A stretch of 51,404 nucleotides of DNA from Gammaproteobacteria bacterium (GCA_018676275.1 JABHFC010000311.1:1-51404), one strand, 5' to 3'. Counted from the stretch's first letter, positions 8,776-18,810 are shown. Numbers and translations: made by a program. Notes: generated by a model not told the origin, from the letters alone.

Positions 8776-9786
8776 ATGAAATCGCGCATATATTATTTAG
8801 TTCTCTCCCTTTCCGTATTTGCTAGCAATGTTTTAGTGGCCGAGGAGGCAATTCCGGTTAAGACTGCAGCTCTCTCGGAACTTGCCATCTATCCACAGCG
8901 AACGGCACCGGCAACTGTTGTCAGCCTTAACACGACGAGGGTCGCAGCAGAAATTCCTGCAAAAATTGAAGTTCTTAATGCCAGGGTGGGGGACATCGTT
9001 GAGAAAGATCAGATCCTGGTCGAGTTGAAATGTATCGATTATGAAATCGAACAAGATGGGGCTGAGGCCAGGCTGAAATCTCTGGAAGCGAGAATTGAGC
9101 TGGCCAAACGTCGTTTGGAGCGTACACGCAAACTGACGATGAAGCAGTCTGTATCCGAAGAGCTGCTGGATGAACGAGAATCAGATTTGACTGTGTTGCA
9201 AGCCGATCGTTTAGCAGCGAAAGCCACGTTAAACCTTGCAAAAGTTCGTGTAGCAACCTGTACGATTAAAAGTCCGTTTCGTGCCCTGGTAACCGAACGC
9301 ACCAGTTCTATTGGTAATTATGCCGAGGTCGGCAAAACACTGGTGAAGATCCTGGATCTGGAACAACTGGAAATTTCAGCACAGATTTACGCACAGGATG
9401 TTTATCAACTTGAAACAAGTAATCAGTTAATGTTCCTGCATGATGATAAAAGTTACCCCGTTAATCTTCGTGCGATTTTACCCAGTATTAATTCCGAAAC
9501 GAGAAATAGCGAAGTTCGACTACTGTTTCAGAATGGACCCGCTTTACCCGGGGCGTCTGGCAAACTAATCTGGAATGAATTACGTGCTCATATTCCGGGG
9601 AATCTTATTGTTAAACGCAAGGGTGAGTTGGGCGTGTTTATTTATGCTGCAGGGAAAGCACAGTTTGTCGCCTTGCCGACTGCACAGGCTGGACGAGCGA
9701 GCCCTGTTGACCTGTCGTTGAACTCAATAATAATCACAGAAGGGCATTTTGCATTGAATAACAATGATGCTGTTGTAGTTCATTAA
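8776..9786 (+). CDS. RND efflux periplasmic adaptor (membrane fusion protein)
   Basis: HlyD/AcrA-type adaptor linking an RND pump to an outer-membrane channel. A signal peptide covers residues 1-22 (cleavage likely after VLVA). There is no lipobox cysteine, so it is periplasmic rather than a lipoprotein. A lipoyl/barrel half near 50-80 (VGDIVEKDQILVEL) leads into a coiled-coil hairpin at about 88-150, then the second lipoyl half (TIKSPFRALVTER) and a beta-barrel. At 336 residues it is short for AcrA-like proteins. Two bases separate it from the pump gene, so the two are surely co-transcribed. No outer-membrane factor gene is nearby; the system presumably uses a TolC-like protein encoded elsewhere. 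Confidence 0.92.
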   Translation: MKSRIYYLVLSLSVFASNVLVAEEAIPVKTAALSELAIYPQRTAPATVVSLNTTRVAAEIPAKIEVLNARVGDIVEKDQILVELKCIDYEIEQDGAEARLKSLEARIELAKRRLERTRKLTMKQSVSEELLDERESDLTVLQADRLAAKATLNLAKVRVATCTIKSPFRALVTERTSSIGNYAEVGKTLVKILDLEQLEISAQIYAQDVYQLETSNQLMFLHDDKSYPVNLRAILPSINSETRNSEVRLLFQNGPALPGASGKLIWNELRAHIPGNLIVKRKGELGVFIYAAGKAQFVALPTAQAGRASPVDLSLNSIIITEGHFALNNNDAVVVH

Positions 9787-9788
9787 CT

Positions 9789-12700
9789 ATGTTCTGGTTT
9801 CAACGGTTTTTATCTAACCATGTACTGGCGAACCTGACTTTTACCCTGGTTATCGTTCTCGGTGTACTTTCATATTTTCAAATGCCGAGAGCAAAAGATC
9901 CGGAAATTAATTTCAACTGGGTCAATGTTATTACTGTATTTCCCGGCGCATCTGCCATCGATATAGAACGCCGTATTACCGAGCCTTTGGAAGACTCGCT
10001 AAGGCGTACAGTCAAGGACATGAGATTTGTACTCAGTACCAGCAGAGACGGGATCTCTAATATTCTGGTTCGTTTTAATCAAATCGATGAAAGGGAATTT
10101 GATAAACGTGTGATTGATCTTCGCAGGGAAATACAAAACACCTACACCGATGAGTTGCCAACAGATGCAGATGATCCTGTCATTTATGAAATTGGTACCT
10201 CGAACGCATTTCCCAGTGCAATGATCGTCGTTAGTAGTGCTGGCGATGATGAGAATCTGCGTCGTCGGGCGCGTAATGTCAGGAAGGATATTGAACGTAT
10301 CAAGGGAGTGGATCGAGTTGATGCACTTGGCCTGTCTGATCCGGAACTGCACGTTTCATTCCTACCGGATCGTCTTGAGGGTCTTGGAATAACACCGGCG
10401 GATATTGCCGATACCATTCGTATTTATTTTCGTGATCAATCCGCTGGCGATCTGGATACCAGGGATGGCAAGTGGATAATTCGTGTTCAGGGAACCAGTT
10501 CCGATCCTTCTGTACTACGCGATGTTCCCGTGGTTACAGCCAAAGGTATAGTTACACTTGGCAGCATCGCTGAATTGTCCCGCACCAGAGAGGAGCCTTC
10601 GAAAATAGTCAGGTATAACGGTCAACCAGCAGTTACGCTGACCGTAACCAAGCAGGCCAAAGCTAATGTGCTGGAATTGGTGGATAGGATTAATGAGTAT
10701 ATTGGTGAAAGAAACCAGTACAAAAACACTACGGGTGCAGAAGTATTTTTGATCGATGATCAAACAATCAGTACCAGGGAAGCCCTGGATTTGATGCAAA
10801 CGAATGCATTCATTGGTCTGGTGCTGGTATTGCTGGTTACCTGGATATTTCTTGGAACCCGGATCGCATTACTAACCAGCATCGGTATTCCTTTCACATT
10901 GGCTGGAACATTTCTGATTGTCAGCACGATGGGTATTACTTTGAACAATACGGTGCTTCTTGGAGTTGTGATAGCACTGGGTATGCTGGTGGATGATGCG
11001 GTCGTTGTGGTGGAGTCGATCTATCAACGCCTTCAACATGGTCTTAGCAGTATGAATGCCGTGATCAAGTCATTGCAGGAAGTGTTCGCGCCTGTGACAA
11101 CCTCTGTGATGACAACAATTGCTGCCTTCCTGCCATTAATGCTACTTCCAGGCATTCTTGGTGATTTCATGAAAGTTATTCCTCTGGTTGTAACATTGGC
11201 ATTGCTGGTTAGCCTGGTGGAAGCCTACTGGATGTTGCCTTCACATATCCTCGCAGCAAAAGTAAATTTTACTAACCCGGACAGGATACAGATAAAACGT
11301 GAGGCGATGACCCATTGGGTACGTTTACGCTATACGCAAATATTACTAAAATCCTTACGGCATCCTATAGTTTCCATGATCGTGGTCTTTCTGGTGTTGA
11401 CCCTGGCAACGGGTACTATGCTTAGCGGACACATACGTTTCAATTTCTTTGAGTCAGATGCAATACGTTTATTTTATGTAAACGTAGAAATGCCACAGGG
11501 TACCAGTCTTGAAGAAACTAGTGAGATGCTTGAGAAAGTGGAAAAACGGGCACTGCAGGAAATTGAACCCGGGGAACTAAGAGCGTCCGTGTCCTTCGCC
11601 GGTCAACAATTTACCCAAACCGAACCCTTGTTTGGTGACACTATTGGTCAGGTAATGTTTAGTCTGAACCCCGAAACCAGGGGAAGTCGACATGTGTTTG
11701 ATGTTGCCGATGATATTGAAGCGGCAGTAAAGGATATACCGGGGCCGGTTGATTTATATATTCTTCGTATGGAAGATGGGCCACCGACGGAAAAAGCCAT
11801 TAGTGTCAAAATCAGGGGTGATGAGTACCCGATCATACTTGAAGCGGCAAATCACCTGCGCACTTTCCTTCGTTCAAACGATGCATACAATAATGTCTCT
11901 CTTGATTATCGTCCCGGTAATCCGGAACTGGTATTAAGGTTTGATGGTGAGGCCATCCAGCGCAGCGGACTTAGTCCGAACCAGGTAAGTAGAACACTAC
12001 AAGCTTATGTTGATGGAGAAATTGTTACTGACTTCCAGGATCAGGGCGAAGAGGTGAAAGTACGTGTCCTGTCCATAAAAGACGAAACTACAGGGATTGA
12101 AAATCTTTTAAGGCAATCTTTATCACTGGCAAATGGCCAGTCCATTGCCCTGAGTGAACTGCTTATAGCAGAGCCGGGTTTTGGCCAGCAAAATATCCGG
12201 CACTATAACTTTCGCCGTGCCATCACCCTGGAAAGTGATGTTGATAAGGAAAAAATGAATACTGTTGAGGCGAATAAATTGATCGAGGATGAATGGGCCA
12301 GAGTGCAATCACAGTACCCAAGTATCTCCCTCGATTTCTCCGGTGAGCTTGATGATATTCAGGAAAGTCTTGATGCAATTGGAATATTATTTCTGCTCGG
12401 CCTCGGGCTGATTTATATTATTCTGGGTACACAGTTCAGAAGTTATTTTCAGCCACTGATGATTATTTTCGGTACCGTACCTTTGGCATTTACCGGCGTG
12501 GTACTGGGTTTGCTGATTACGGGTAACCCTCTCAGTTTATACACAATGTATGGTGTCGTGGCATTGGCGGGTATCTCTGTAAATGCTGCCATTGTTTTAA
12601 TCTCTGCAGCAAATTCTCGACTGGAAAATGGGATGAGTTTATTACATGCAACGGTTTACGCAGCCAGACGCCGTGTAATTCCAATTTTAATTACTTCTCT

Positions 12701-12887
12701 TACCACCGTGGCAGGTCTGTTTTCACTGGCTGCAGGTCTGGCGGGACAATCTCTTATTTGGGGACCAGTGGCCACTGCAATTGTCTGGGGACTGGCCTTT
12801 TCCACAGTGCTCACCCTATTTGTGATTCCTTTTTTATACAGGACGTTTATGGCTTTTAGCCCACGTGTTAAGCTCGGGCAACATTAA
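9789..12887 (+). CDS. RND multidrug efflux permease (AcrB family)
   Basis: Inner-membrane proton-driven export pump of 1032 residues with the standard AcrB plan: one N-terminal helix (about 13-30), a large periplasmic loop, helices 2-6 (about 335-480), one helix near 530, a second loop and helices 8-12 (about 860-1020). The proton-relay motif GMLVDDAVVVVES in helix 4 is intact. In helix 10 the AcrB lysine region (SAKNA) reads SVNAA, common in RND subgroups other than AcrB itself. Substrate cannot be predicted. No local TetR or MarR regulator is present. Confidence 0.95.
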   Translation: MFWFQRFLSNHVLANLTFTLVIVLGVLSYFQMPRAKDPEINFNWVNVITVFPGASAIDIERRITEPLEDSLRRTVKDMRFVLSTSRDGISNILVRFNQIDEREFDKRVIDLRREIQNTYTDELPTDADDPVIYEIGTSNAFPSAMIVVSSAGDDENLRRRARNVRKDIERIKGVDRVDALGLSDPELHVSFLPDRLEGLGITPADIADTIRIYFRDQSAGDLDTRDGKWIIRVQGTSSDPSVLRDVPVVTAKGIVTLGSIAELSRTREEPSKIVRYNGQPAVTLTVTKQAKANVLELVDRINEYIGERNQYKNTTGAEVFLIDDQTISTREALDLMQTNAFIGLVLVLLVTWIFLGTRIALLTSIGIPFTLAGTFLIVSTMGITLNNTVLLGVVIALGMLVDDAVVVVESIYQRLQHGLSSMNAVIKSLQEVFAPVTTSVMTTIAAFLPLMLLPGILGDFMKVIPLVVTLALLVSLVEAYWMLPSHILAAKVNFTNPDRIQIKREAMTHWVRLRYTQILLKSLRHPIVSMIVVFLVLTLATGTMLSGHIRFNFFESDAIRLFYVNVEMPQGTSLEETSEMLEKVEKRALQEIEPGELRASVSFAGQQFTQTEPLFGDTIGQVMFSLNPETRGSRHVFDVADDIEAAVKDIPGPVDLYILRMEDGPPTEKAISVKIRGDEYPIILEAANHLRTFLRSNDAYNNVSLDYRPGNPELVLRFDGEAIQRSGLSPNQVSRTLQAYVDGEIVTDFQDQGEEVKVRVLSIKDETTGIENLLRQSLSLANGQSIALSELLIAEPGFGQQNIRHYNFRRAITLESDVDKEKMNTVEANKLIEDEWARVQSQYPSISLDFSGELDDIQESLDAIGILFLLGLGLIYIILGTQFRSYFQPLMIIFGTVPLAFTGVVLGLLITGNPLSLYTMYGVVALAGISVNAAIVLISAANSRLENGMSLLHATVYAARRRVIPILITSLTTVAGLFSLAAGLAGQSLIWGPVATAIVWGLAFSTVLTLFVIPFLYRTFMAFSPRVKLGQH

Positions 12888-12904
12888 ACATTGAGCAATA
12901 AATT

Positions 12905-14452
12905 ATGAATGGCGCTGAATCTTTATTACGGACACTGGTGCACAGTGATGTGGATGTTTGTTTTATGAATCCGGGTACTTCCGAAATGCAGTTTGTTGCC
13001 GCGGCTGACAAGGAACCTGGAATGCGTTGTGTGCTGGGTCTATTTGAAGGTGTTGTTTCCGGTGCAGCTGATGGTTATGCACGTATGGCTGGGAAACCCG
13101 CAGCGACTTTATTACATCTGGGTCCCGGTTTAGCCAATGCCCTGGCAAACTTTCATAATGCACTACGTGCCAATACCCCGATTGTTAATATTGTTGGAGA
13201 CCATGCCACCTATCATAAAAAATATGATGCGCCACTGGCATCCGATGTTGCCGCCTATGCCTTACCTGTATCAGGTTGGATAAAAGAAGTAGAAGATGCA
13301 AAAGATGTTCCGACAATAACACAGGAAGCAGTGAAGGCCAGTTTGCAACCACCGGGGCAGGTTGCGACACTGATAGTGCCCGCAGACTGTGCCTGGTCAG
13401 AATCGAATGAAGCTGCAACAAGCAAAATTGAAAGACCTCGGGCTGCGCTAGTAGACGAGACTGCCGTTGAATCAGCCGCGATGGGATTACGTTCCGGTGA
13501 ACCTGCTGTGATATTGCTACGTGGTCGGGCGTTAAGTGCAGAAGGTCTGGAATGGGCCAGTCGAATAGCGAACAAAACAAAAGTTCGGGTGTTTTGTGAC
13601 ACCTTTACCTCGAGAATAGAACGCGGTGCCGGGCGGGCGACTGTGGAGAGACTGCCTTATTTCCCGGAATTGATAGTCGATACTTTAGCGGGCACAAAAC
13701 ATCTGATCATCGTCGGCTCCAAGCCACCGGTAGGTTTTTTTGCTTATCCGGATAAACCCAGCTGGCTAACTCCGGACGATTGTCAGATACATACGCTTGC
13801 TACACCTGAGCAAGATGGTATAGATGCGTTAAGCAGACTGGCAGAAGCTCTATCTGCGACTTCTACTGAAGTTAGCTATACAAGCCTGAACAAATTTGAG
13901 ATGCCACAAGGTCAATTGAGTCTTGAGACAATTGGCATGACCGTTGCGGCGCTATTGCCGGAAAATGTGATTGTTGCAGAAGAGGCTATAACTTCAGGGT
14001 TTCCACTTTTGCCGATGACGGCAAATTCGCCTCCCCATGACTGGTTAATGGTGCCTGGCGGTGCAATCGGTGGTGGCTTACCAATGGCGACCGGTGCTGC
14101 AGTTGCCTGTCCCGATCGTAAAGTTTTGAGCCTGCAGGCAGATGGCAGCGCTATGTATACGCTGCAGGCTTTGTGGACTCAGGCAAGGGAAGGCTTAAAT
14201 GTTACAACGGTTATCTATGCTAACCGAGAATATAAAATACTGAATATCGAGTTTGACAGAGTTGGTGCGGGAGAGCAGGGCAAGGTCGCGCATGATATGT
14301 TTTCGCTTGATCAACCTGCTTTGGATTGGGTGAAACTGGCAGGTGGTATGGGTGTTCCAGCAAAACGGATTACAAGCCTGGAAGATTTTGGCAAGACATT
14401 AGCAGCATATTTAAAGGAACCCGGACCGAACCTGATAGAACTGGTTTTATAA
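12905..14452 (+). CDS. Thiamine-diphosphate-dependent enzyme, acetolactate synthase large-subunit-like
   Basis: A 515-residue three-domain ThDP enzyme (Pyr, central and PP domains). The cofactor-activating glutamate is in GLFEGVVSGAADG near residue 49. The metal/diphosphate motif is LQADGSAMYT near 415 with a later asparagine in IYANREY. The N-terminal MNPGTSEMQF resembles a widespread group annotated as acetolactate synthase but never tested. No ilvN/regulatory subunit or branched-chain operon is adjacent, so I doubt a housekeeping role; decarboxylase or carboligase activity on another 2-oxo acid is possible. It lies 17 bases after the pump gene and its last 6 bases overlap the convergent transporter. 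Confidence 0.8.
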   Translation: MNGAESLLRTLVHSDVDVCFMNPGTSEMQFVAAADKEPGMRCVLGLFEGVVSGAADGYARMAGKPAATLLHLGPGLANALANFHNALRANTPIVNIVGDHATYHKKYDAPLASDVAAYALPVSGWIKEVEDAKDVPTITQEAVKASLQPPGQVATLIVPADCAWSESNEAATSKIERPRAALVDETAVESAAMGLRSGEPAVILLRGRALSAEGLEWASRIANKTKVRVFCDTFTSRIERGAGRATVERLPYFPELIVDTLAGTKHLIIVGSKPPVGFFAYPDKPSWLTPDDCQIHTLATPEQDGIDALSRLAEALSATSTEVSYTSLNKFEMPQGQLSLETIGMTVAALLPENVIVAEEAITSGFPLLPMTANSPPHDWLMVPGGAIGGGLPMATGAAVACPDRKVLSLQADGSAMYTLQALWTQAREGLNVTTVIYANREYKILNIEFDRVGAGEQGKVAHDMFSLDQPALDWVKLAGGMGVPAKRITSLEDFGKTLAAYLKEPGPNLIELVL

Positions 14453-15361
14453 AGCCCCGGTATTCGTTTCTTTTGCCATTTCCAGTTCCGGTATTTTTTT
14501 GCCGTGGCTGACAACGTAAATTCCACTGGCAATAATTATTATAATGCCCACCCATGTAATCGGTGTTGGTACTTCTCCAAATATTAGATATCCAATCGAT
14601 ATCATCCACAGCATCCGGGCGTAATCAATAGGGCTGACTACAGCTGGCATTGCATATCTTAAAGACTGTACAAAACAACCAAGAGCGACGGTGGCAGTCG
14701 TGCCCAACAGCACAAACAAAAACCAGTCGAAAGCAACAGGTGTTACCCAGTTATCAATAGCCCAGTAAGCTGATATGAGAATATTTGCCGGGTAGATATA
14801 AAAATTAAGCGCAGTGGCCGTTTCCGTAGTTGCCAGGATTCTGGCAGTAATTGCCAGGGCGGCGATCGATATTGCAACCGCAAGAGCAGCAAGATGTCCC
14901 GGATGGAAATGATCCGGCGTAGGTCGCAATACGATTAATATTCCGATAAAACCAACGCATATTGCAATCCACGAATGTAGTGACACTTTTTCCTGAAGAA
15001 CCAGAGGAGACAGCAGAGCTATGATAAAAGGTGCTGCGAAGGTCAAAGACACATATTCTGCAATTGGGATATATTTCAGTGAGTAGAAAATAATTATAAT
15101 TGTGCCTGAACTCATCAAGCTACGAAACAGGTGCCAGCCGGGTTTTTTTGTTTTTAATTGTTGCAGGCGACCTGTGAATAAAGCAAACAGACCGATGAGA
15201 GACAATCCCATAACACTCCTGAGCCAGGCGATTTGCATAACAGGGTAATCAGTAGTCAACCATTTCCCGGTAGAGTCACCGATGGAAAAAAACACCGTAC
15301 CTGCCAGCATATAAGCGATCCCCAGTAAGGGGTTTTGTTTCAAGTGAGTGCCGTTAGACAT
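14447..15361 (-). CDS. EamA/DMT-superfamily transporter
   Basis: Inner-membrane protein of 304 residues with ten predicted helices arranged as two EamA repeats (about 14-145 and 158-290), typical of drug/metabolite exporters. GKWLTTDYPVMQIAWLRS and the second-half WVGIIIIIASGIYVV segment fit the family. Substrate unknown. It converges on and overlaps the thiamine-enzyme gene by six bases, so the two messages share their 3' ends and no terminator fits between them. Confidence 0.88.
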   Translation of the reverse strand: MSNGTHLKQNPLLGIAYMLAGTVFFSIGDSTGKWLTTDYPVMQIAWLRSVMGLSLIGLFALFTGRLQQLKTKKPGWHLFRSLMSSGTIIIIFYSLKYIPIAEYVSLTFAAPFIIALLSPLVLQEKVSLHSWIAICVGFIGILIVLRPTPDHFHPGHLAALAVAISIAALAITARILATTETATALNFYIYPANILISAYWAIDNWVTPVAFDWFLFVLLGTTATVALGCFVQSLRYAMPAVVSPIDYARMLWMISIGYLIFGEVPTPITWVGIIIIIASGIYVVSHGKKIPELEMAKETNTGAL

Positions 15362-15401
15362 AAATATATTGTTTCAACTCAGGGAAAATATTTAGCTTCA
15401 A

Positions 15402-15438
15402 TAAAAACAATAAACCCCCGAGTAAGTCAGGGGTTTAT
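15402..15438 (-). terminator. Rho-independent terminator of the etfBA operon
   Basis: On the minus strand, ATAAACCCC and GGGGTTTAT (15438-15430 and 15418-15410) form a perfect 9-bp stem with an 11-base loop, followed by a T-rich tail (TGTTTTTATT). It starts about 55 bases after the etfA stop codon. Confidence 0.9.
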
Positions 15439-15492
15439 GTTGTATTTGTGACGACTACTGTGCAGCGGAAATAATTCCGCTTAGTATTGTGC

Positions 15493-16434
15493 TCAGGACA
15501 AATTATCTAAAGCTGTCGACAATTCTGGAAGCACCTGGAAAAGATCTGCGACAAGGCCATAATCTGCAACCTCGAAAATAGGCGCTTCTTCGTCCTTGTT
15601 TACAGCAACGATAACCTTGCTGTCTTTCATACCCGCCAGATGTTGTATCGCGCCGGAGATACCTACTGCAATATACAAGTCCGGTGCAACAATTTTGCCG
15701 GTTTGGCCTACCTGGTAATCATTAGGTGCGTAGCCGGCATCAACAGCAGCACGTGATGCACCAATAGCCGCACCCAGCTTATCAGCCACTTCATTTAATA
15801 ATGCAAAATTCTCTTCACTGCCAAAACCACGACCACCGGAAATGATGATGCCGGCACTGGTTAACTCCGGTCGTTCCGATTTGGTTAACTCCTGTCTGAC
15901 AAATGCAGATAATCCGGTGGCAGGACTCGCAGCTACAGACTCAACAGTTGCGGAACCGCCATCTGTCGCAGCAGCATCAAAAGCCGTTGTGCGAATCGTC
16001 ATCACTTTAATATTGTCACTACTTTGTACAGTAGCCATTGCATTGCCAGCGTAGATCGGGCGCACAAAAGTATCAGCCGATTCGACTTTGGAAATGTCCG
16101 TTATGGCGGCTACATCAAGAAGTGCAGCAATGCGTGGAATTATATTTTTACCAAATGTAGAAGCAGGTGCAAGTATATGACTCGCGTCTGCGGCTATGGA
16201 CACTACCAAAGGTGCAAAAGCTTCAGCGAGTACATGCTCATACTGAGCATCATCTACATGGGCTACCTTGTTGACACCGGCAATACTGGCAGCGGCTTCT
16301 GCTGCGGCGCCACTGTTATGGCCGGCAACAAGAACAACTATCTCATCACCCAGCTGGCTGGCTGCGGTAACGGTATTAAGCGTAGCTGACTTGATGACAT
16401 TATTATCATGTTCTGCAATAACGAGAATACTCAT
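15493..16434 (-). CDS. etfA: Electron transfer flavoprotein, alpha subunit
   Basis: The FAD-carrying subunit of ETF, which collects electrons from acyl-CoA and other dehydrogenases and delivers them to ETF:quinone oxidoreductase. 313 residues. The C-terminal FAD domain is clear: IIISGGRGFGSEENF near residue 195, GASRAAVDAGYAPNDYQVGQTG, VAPDLYIAVGISGAIQHLAG and IVAVNKDEEAPIFEVADYG. One base separates it from etfB. The palindrome upstream of etfB links this operon to the phaBJ and FadB-like promoters. Confidence 0.97.
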   Translation of the reverse strand: MSILVIAEHDNNVIKSATLNTVTAASQLGDEIVVLVAGHNSGAAAEAAASIAGVNKVAHVDDAQYEHVLAEAFAPLVVSIAADASHILAPASTFGKNIIPRIAALLDVAAITDISKVESADTFVRPIYAGNAMATVQSSDNIKVMTIRTTAFDAAATDGGSATVESVAASPATGLSAFVRQELTKSERPELTSAGIIISGGRGFGSEENFALLNEVADKLGAAIGASRAAVDAGYAPNDYQVGQTGKIVAPDLYIAVGISGAIQHLAGMKDSKVIVAVNKDEEAPIFEVADYGLVADLFQVLPELSTALDNLS

Positions 16435-16435
16435 A

Positions 16436-17185
16436 TCAAATCACCTTTGCTTCGTTGTGGAGTTTGTCGACAAGCTCAGCTACATCGGCAACTTTGATAC
16501 CGGCGCTTCGCTGTGGTGGTTCTTCGACTTTCAATATTGTTAATGTCGGGGTGACATCCACTCCAAGTTCATCTGTGCTCAGCACATCGAGTGGTTTTTT
16601 CTTTGCCTTCATAATGTTCGGCAGTTTTACGTAACGTGGTTCATTCAGGCGCAAATCAGTAGTCACGATAGCAGGCAATTTAAGAGAAATTGTTTCCAGA
16701 CCACCATCAATCTCACGGGTGACCTCAATGTTTCCATCCTTGATATCCACCGCAGAAGCAAATGTTGCTTGTCCCCAGCCCAGTAGTGCAGAGAGCATTT
16801 GCCCGGTCTGGTTGTTGTCATAGTCAATCGCCTGTTTACCGAGAATGACCAGCTCCGGTGATTCTTTTTCAACCACGCCTTTCAGCAGTTTTGCTATCGC
16901 CAGCGGTTGTACTTCAACATCTGTTTCAACAAGAATAGCGCGATCAGCACCCATCGCCAGCGCGGTGCGTAGAGTTTCCTGGCATTGACTAGCGCCCACT
17001 GTTACAGCAATAACTTCTTCCGCATTGCCCGCCTCTTTAATACGTAAGGCTTCTTCGACAGCGATTTCGCAAAATGGATTCATCGCCATTTTTACATTAG
17101 CGGTTTCAACGCCGGAATTATCCGACTTCACCCGCACTCTGATATTGGCATCGATTACACGTTTGATGGGTACGAGAATTTTCAT
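16436..17185 (-). CDS. etfB: Electron transfer flavoprotein, beta subunit
   Basis: AMP-binding partner of EtfA in the soluble ETF heterodimer. 249 residues, starting MKILVPIKRVIDANIRV as usual. The family signature region runs around VKMAMNPFCEIAVEEALR (about 31-48) and the AMP-site motif VTVGASQCQETLRTALAMGADRA follows. The ETF couples fatty-acid beta-oxidation, and possibly other flavin dehydrogenases, to the respiratory chain. First gene of the etfBA transcript. Confidence 0.97.
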   Translation of the reverse strand: MKILVPIKRVIDANIRVRVKSDNSGVETANVKMAMNPFCEIAVEEALRIKEAGNAEEVIAVTVGASQCQETLRTALAMGADRAILVETDVEVQPLAIAKLLKGVVEKESPELVILGKQAIDYDNNQTGQMLSALLGWGQATFASAVDIKDGNIEVTREIDGGLETISLKLPAIVTTDLRLNEPRYVKLPNIMKAKKKPLDVLSTDELGVDVTPTLTILKVEEPPQRSAGIKVADVAELVDKLHNEAKVI

Positions 17186-17270
17186 GATTACAAAATACCT
17201 TCGTATATATATTGTTGTTAAGTGTTTGACTTGTCCGAGACTCTAGCAAGAACCGGTCAAAACAGGATTA

Positions 17271-17285
17271 TGTTGCGCCGCAACA
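17271..17285. promoter_or_regulatory. Palindromic operator candidate upstream of etfBA
   Basis: TGTTGCGCCGCAACA is a perfect 7+1+7 palindrome 86 bases upstream of the etfB start. On the minus strand a possible -10 box (TATGAT) lies just before it, placing the palindrome near the transcription start. The core TTGCGCCGCAA is identical to a site upstream of phaB (47458-47468) and close to one upstream of the FadB-like gene. Confidence 0.7.
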
Positions 17286-17376
17286 GTATCATATATGCAT
17301 ACGCCATTCAAACCTGCTGACGGGCTTAAGAGGCATGTAACTGGTCATTACGGACAGGTTTTGTGTCATCAGACAA

Positions 17377-18810
17377 CTATTGGCGATAGGTCCATTCAAC
17401 CAGAGCATTCATCAGTTCTTCGCCCGGACCACGATGGGCATCCTGATGGTTAAGCATACCAACGATTACAAAGCGTTTACCTGAGATTGCATCGACGAAG
17501 CCGGCAATAGCTGAGACGTGATCAATTGTGCCTGTCTTTATATGGGCATGTCCTGACTTTATGCGTCTGCGCAGACGGTTTTTAGCTGTGCCATCCATAC
17601 CCATAATTGATAGTGAAGAAACGAACTCGGGCATGAAGGGGATGGAATCGGCATGTAGTAAGGTATCAGCCATCAAATGTGCTGACACTCGTACATCTCT
17701 CGATAGACCTGCGCCATTGACCAGATTCAATGAAGCCGTATCTATGCCGTGTCCCTGTAAATAATCATTAATAAATATCCTGCCGTTTTCTACCGTGGCA
17801 GGAATATTTTTGCTTTGCGCTGCAAGTGTTAATAGTAATTGTCGAGTCATGACATTATTACTGAATTTATTAACCAGGCGTATTAGTTCTCCAAGAGGGC
17901 GTGATTGCCAGCTAATCACAGGTTTCCGATCAATGGGAGCGAGACCTTTCCTGACTGTGCCTGAAATACTACCCCCCAATTGTTGCCAGAGACTAAGGAA
18001 TACACCAAAGGTATAAGTATGTTGGGTGAGAACCGTGCGTGACATGACATAGTGGCCACAGTGCCTGGAATAACGACCGTCGAAAGACACGCGATCTTTC
18101 TTTTGGCCCTGAAGAATATTTATTGCGATCCCTCTCTGAAAACCACCACAGCGTGCATTACTGAGCTTTAAGTTATTTTGTATGCGCAAATTGGGTAATT
18201 CCGGGTCAGACTTCACAACCACAGATTTACCATTATCAGCGGGATAAAAATGAAAATAGGCTGCCTTGAAATTAACCAGTAAAGCATTTGGGAGCACGTT
18301 ATATGCACGGTCCGGTTTATTATCAAACTCACCCGGGTCTGTATTAGCAACAGCAAAATAACTGTCATCAATAATCAGATCCCCCTTTATTTGACTTATT
18401 CCCTGGCGCTGGATTTCCTGCAAAAGTTTCCAGAAGTTCTCGGTTACCATGTAGGGGTCACCATAACCCTTGATCAATAGGTCACCGTGAAGTGTACCGT
18501 TCTTAACTTTACCCAGAGTATAAATTTCAGTTGGCCATATATAGGCTGGTCCCAGTTCTTCCAGTGCGGCGAGTGTTGTAATGATCTTTATGGCCGAAGC
18601 CGGGTTTAAGGGTTTATCTGCATTTATAGACAAAAGCGGATCTGTACTACCAACTTCCTGAACCAGGATACTGTAATTAGAATCAGGTAATTGATGTCCG
18701 TCAGTAATAATTTCCAGACTTCGCGGTAGCGGAGTTGCAAGAACAGCGTGCTGAAAAAATAAAAACAGCAGTGACTGATAGAATAACCTCAGACTTCTCT
18801 TTTTCATCAT
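17377..18810 (-). CDS. dacB: D-alanyl-D-alanine carboxypeptidase/endopeptidase (PBP4 type)
   Basis: Periplasmic S13-family peptidoglycan hydrolase that trims D-Ala and cuts cross-links. A signal peptide covers about residues 1-25 (ending AVLA). All three penicillin-binding motifs are present: SAIK (S72-K75), the SNN triad in KFSNNVM, and KTG in HIKTGTIDHVS near residue 420. The large insertion between the first two motifs is typical of PBP4. 477 residues is normal. It stands alone. Confidence 0.95.
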   Translation of the reverse strand: MMKKRSLRLFYQSLLFLFFQHAVLATPLPRSLEIITDGHQLPDSNYSILVQEVGSTDPLLSINADKPLNPASAIKIITTLAALEELGPAYIWPTEIYTLGKVKNGTLHGDLLIKGYGDPYMVTENFWKLLQEIQRQGISQIKGDLIIDDSYFAVANTDPGEFDNKPDRAYNVLPNALLVNFKAAYFHFYPADNGKSVVVKSDPELPNLRIQNNLKLSNARCGGFQRGIAINILQGQKKDRVSFDGRYSRHCGHYVMSRTVLTQHTYTFGVFLSLWQQLGGSISGTVRKGLAPIDRKPVISWQSRPLGELIRLVNKFSNNVMTRQLLLTLAAQSKNIPATVENGRIFINDYLQGHGIDTASLNLVNGAGLSRDVRVSAHLMADTLLHADSIPFMPEFVSSLSIMGMDGTAKNRLRRRIKSGHAHIKTGTIDHVSAIAGFVDAISGKRFVIVGMLNHQDAHRGPGEELMNALVEWTYRQ

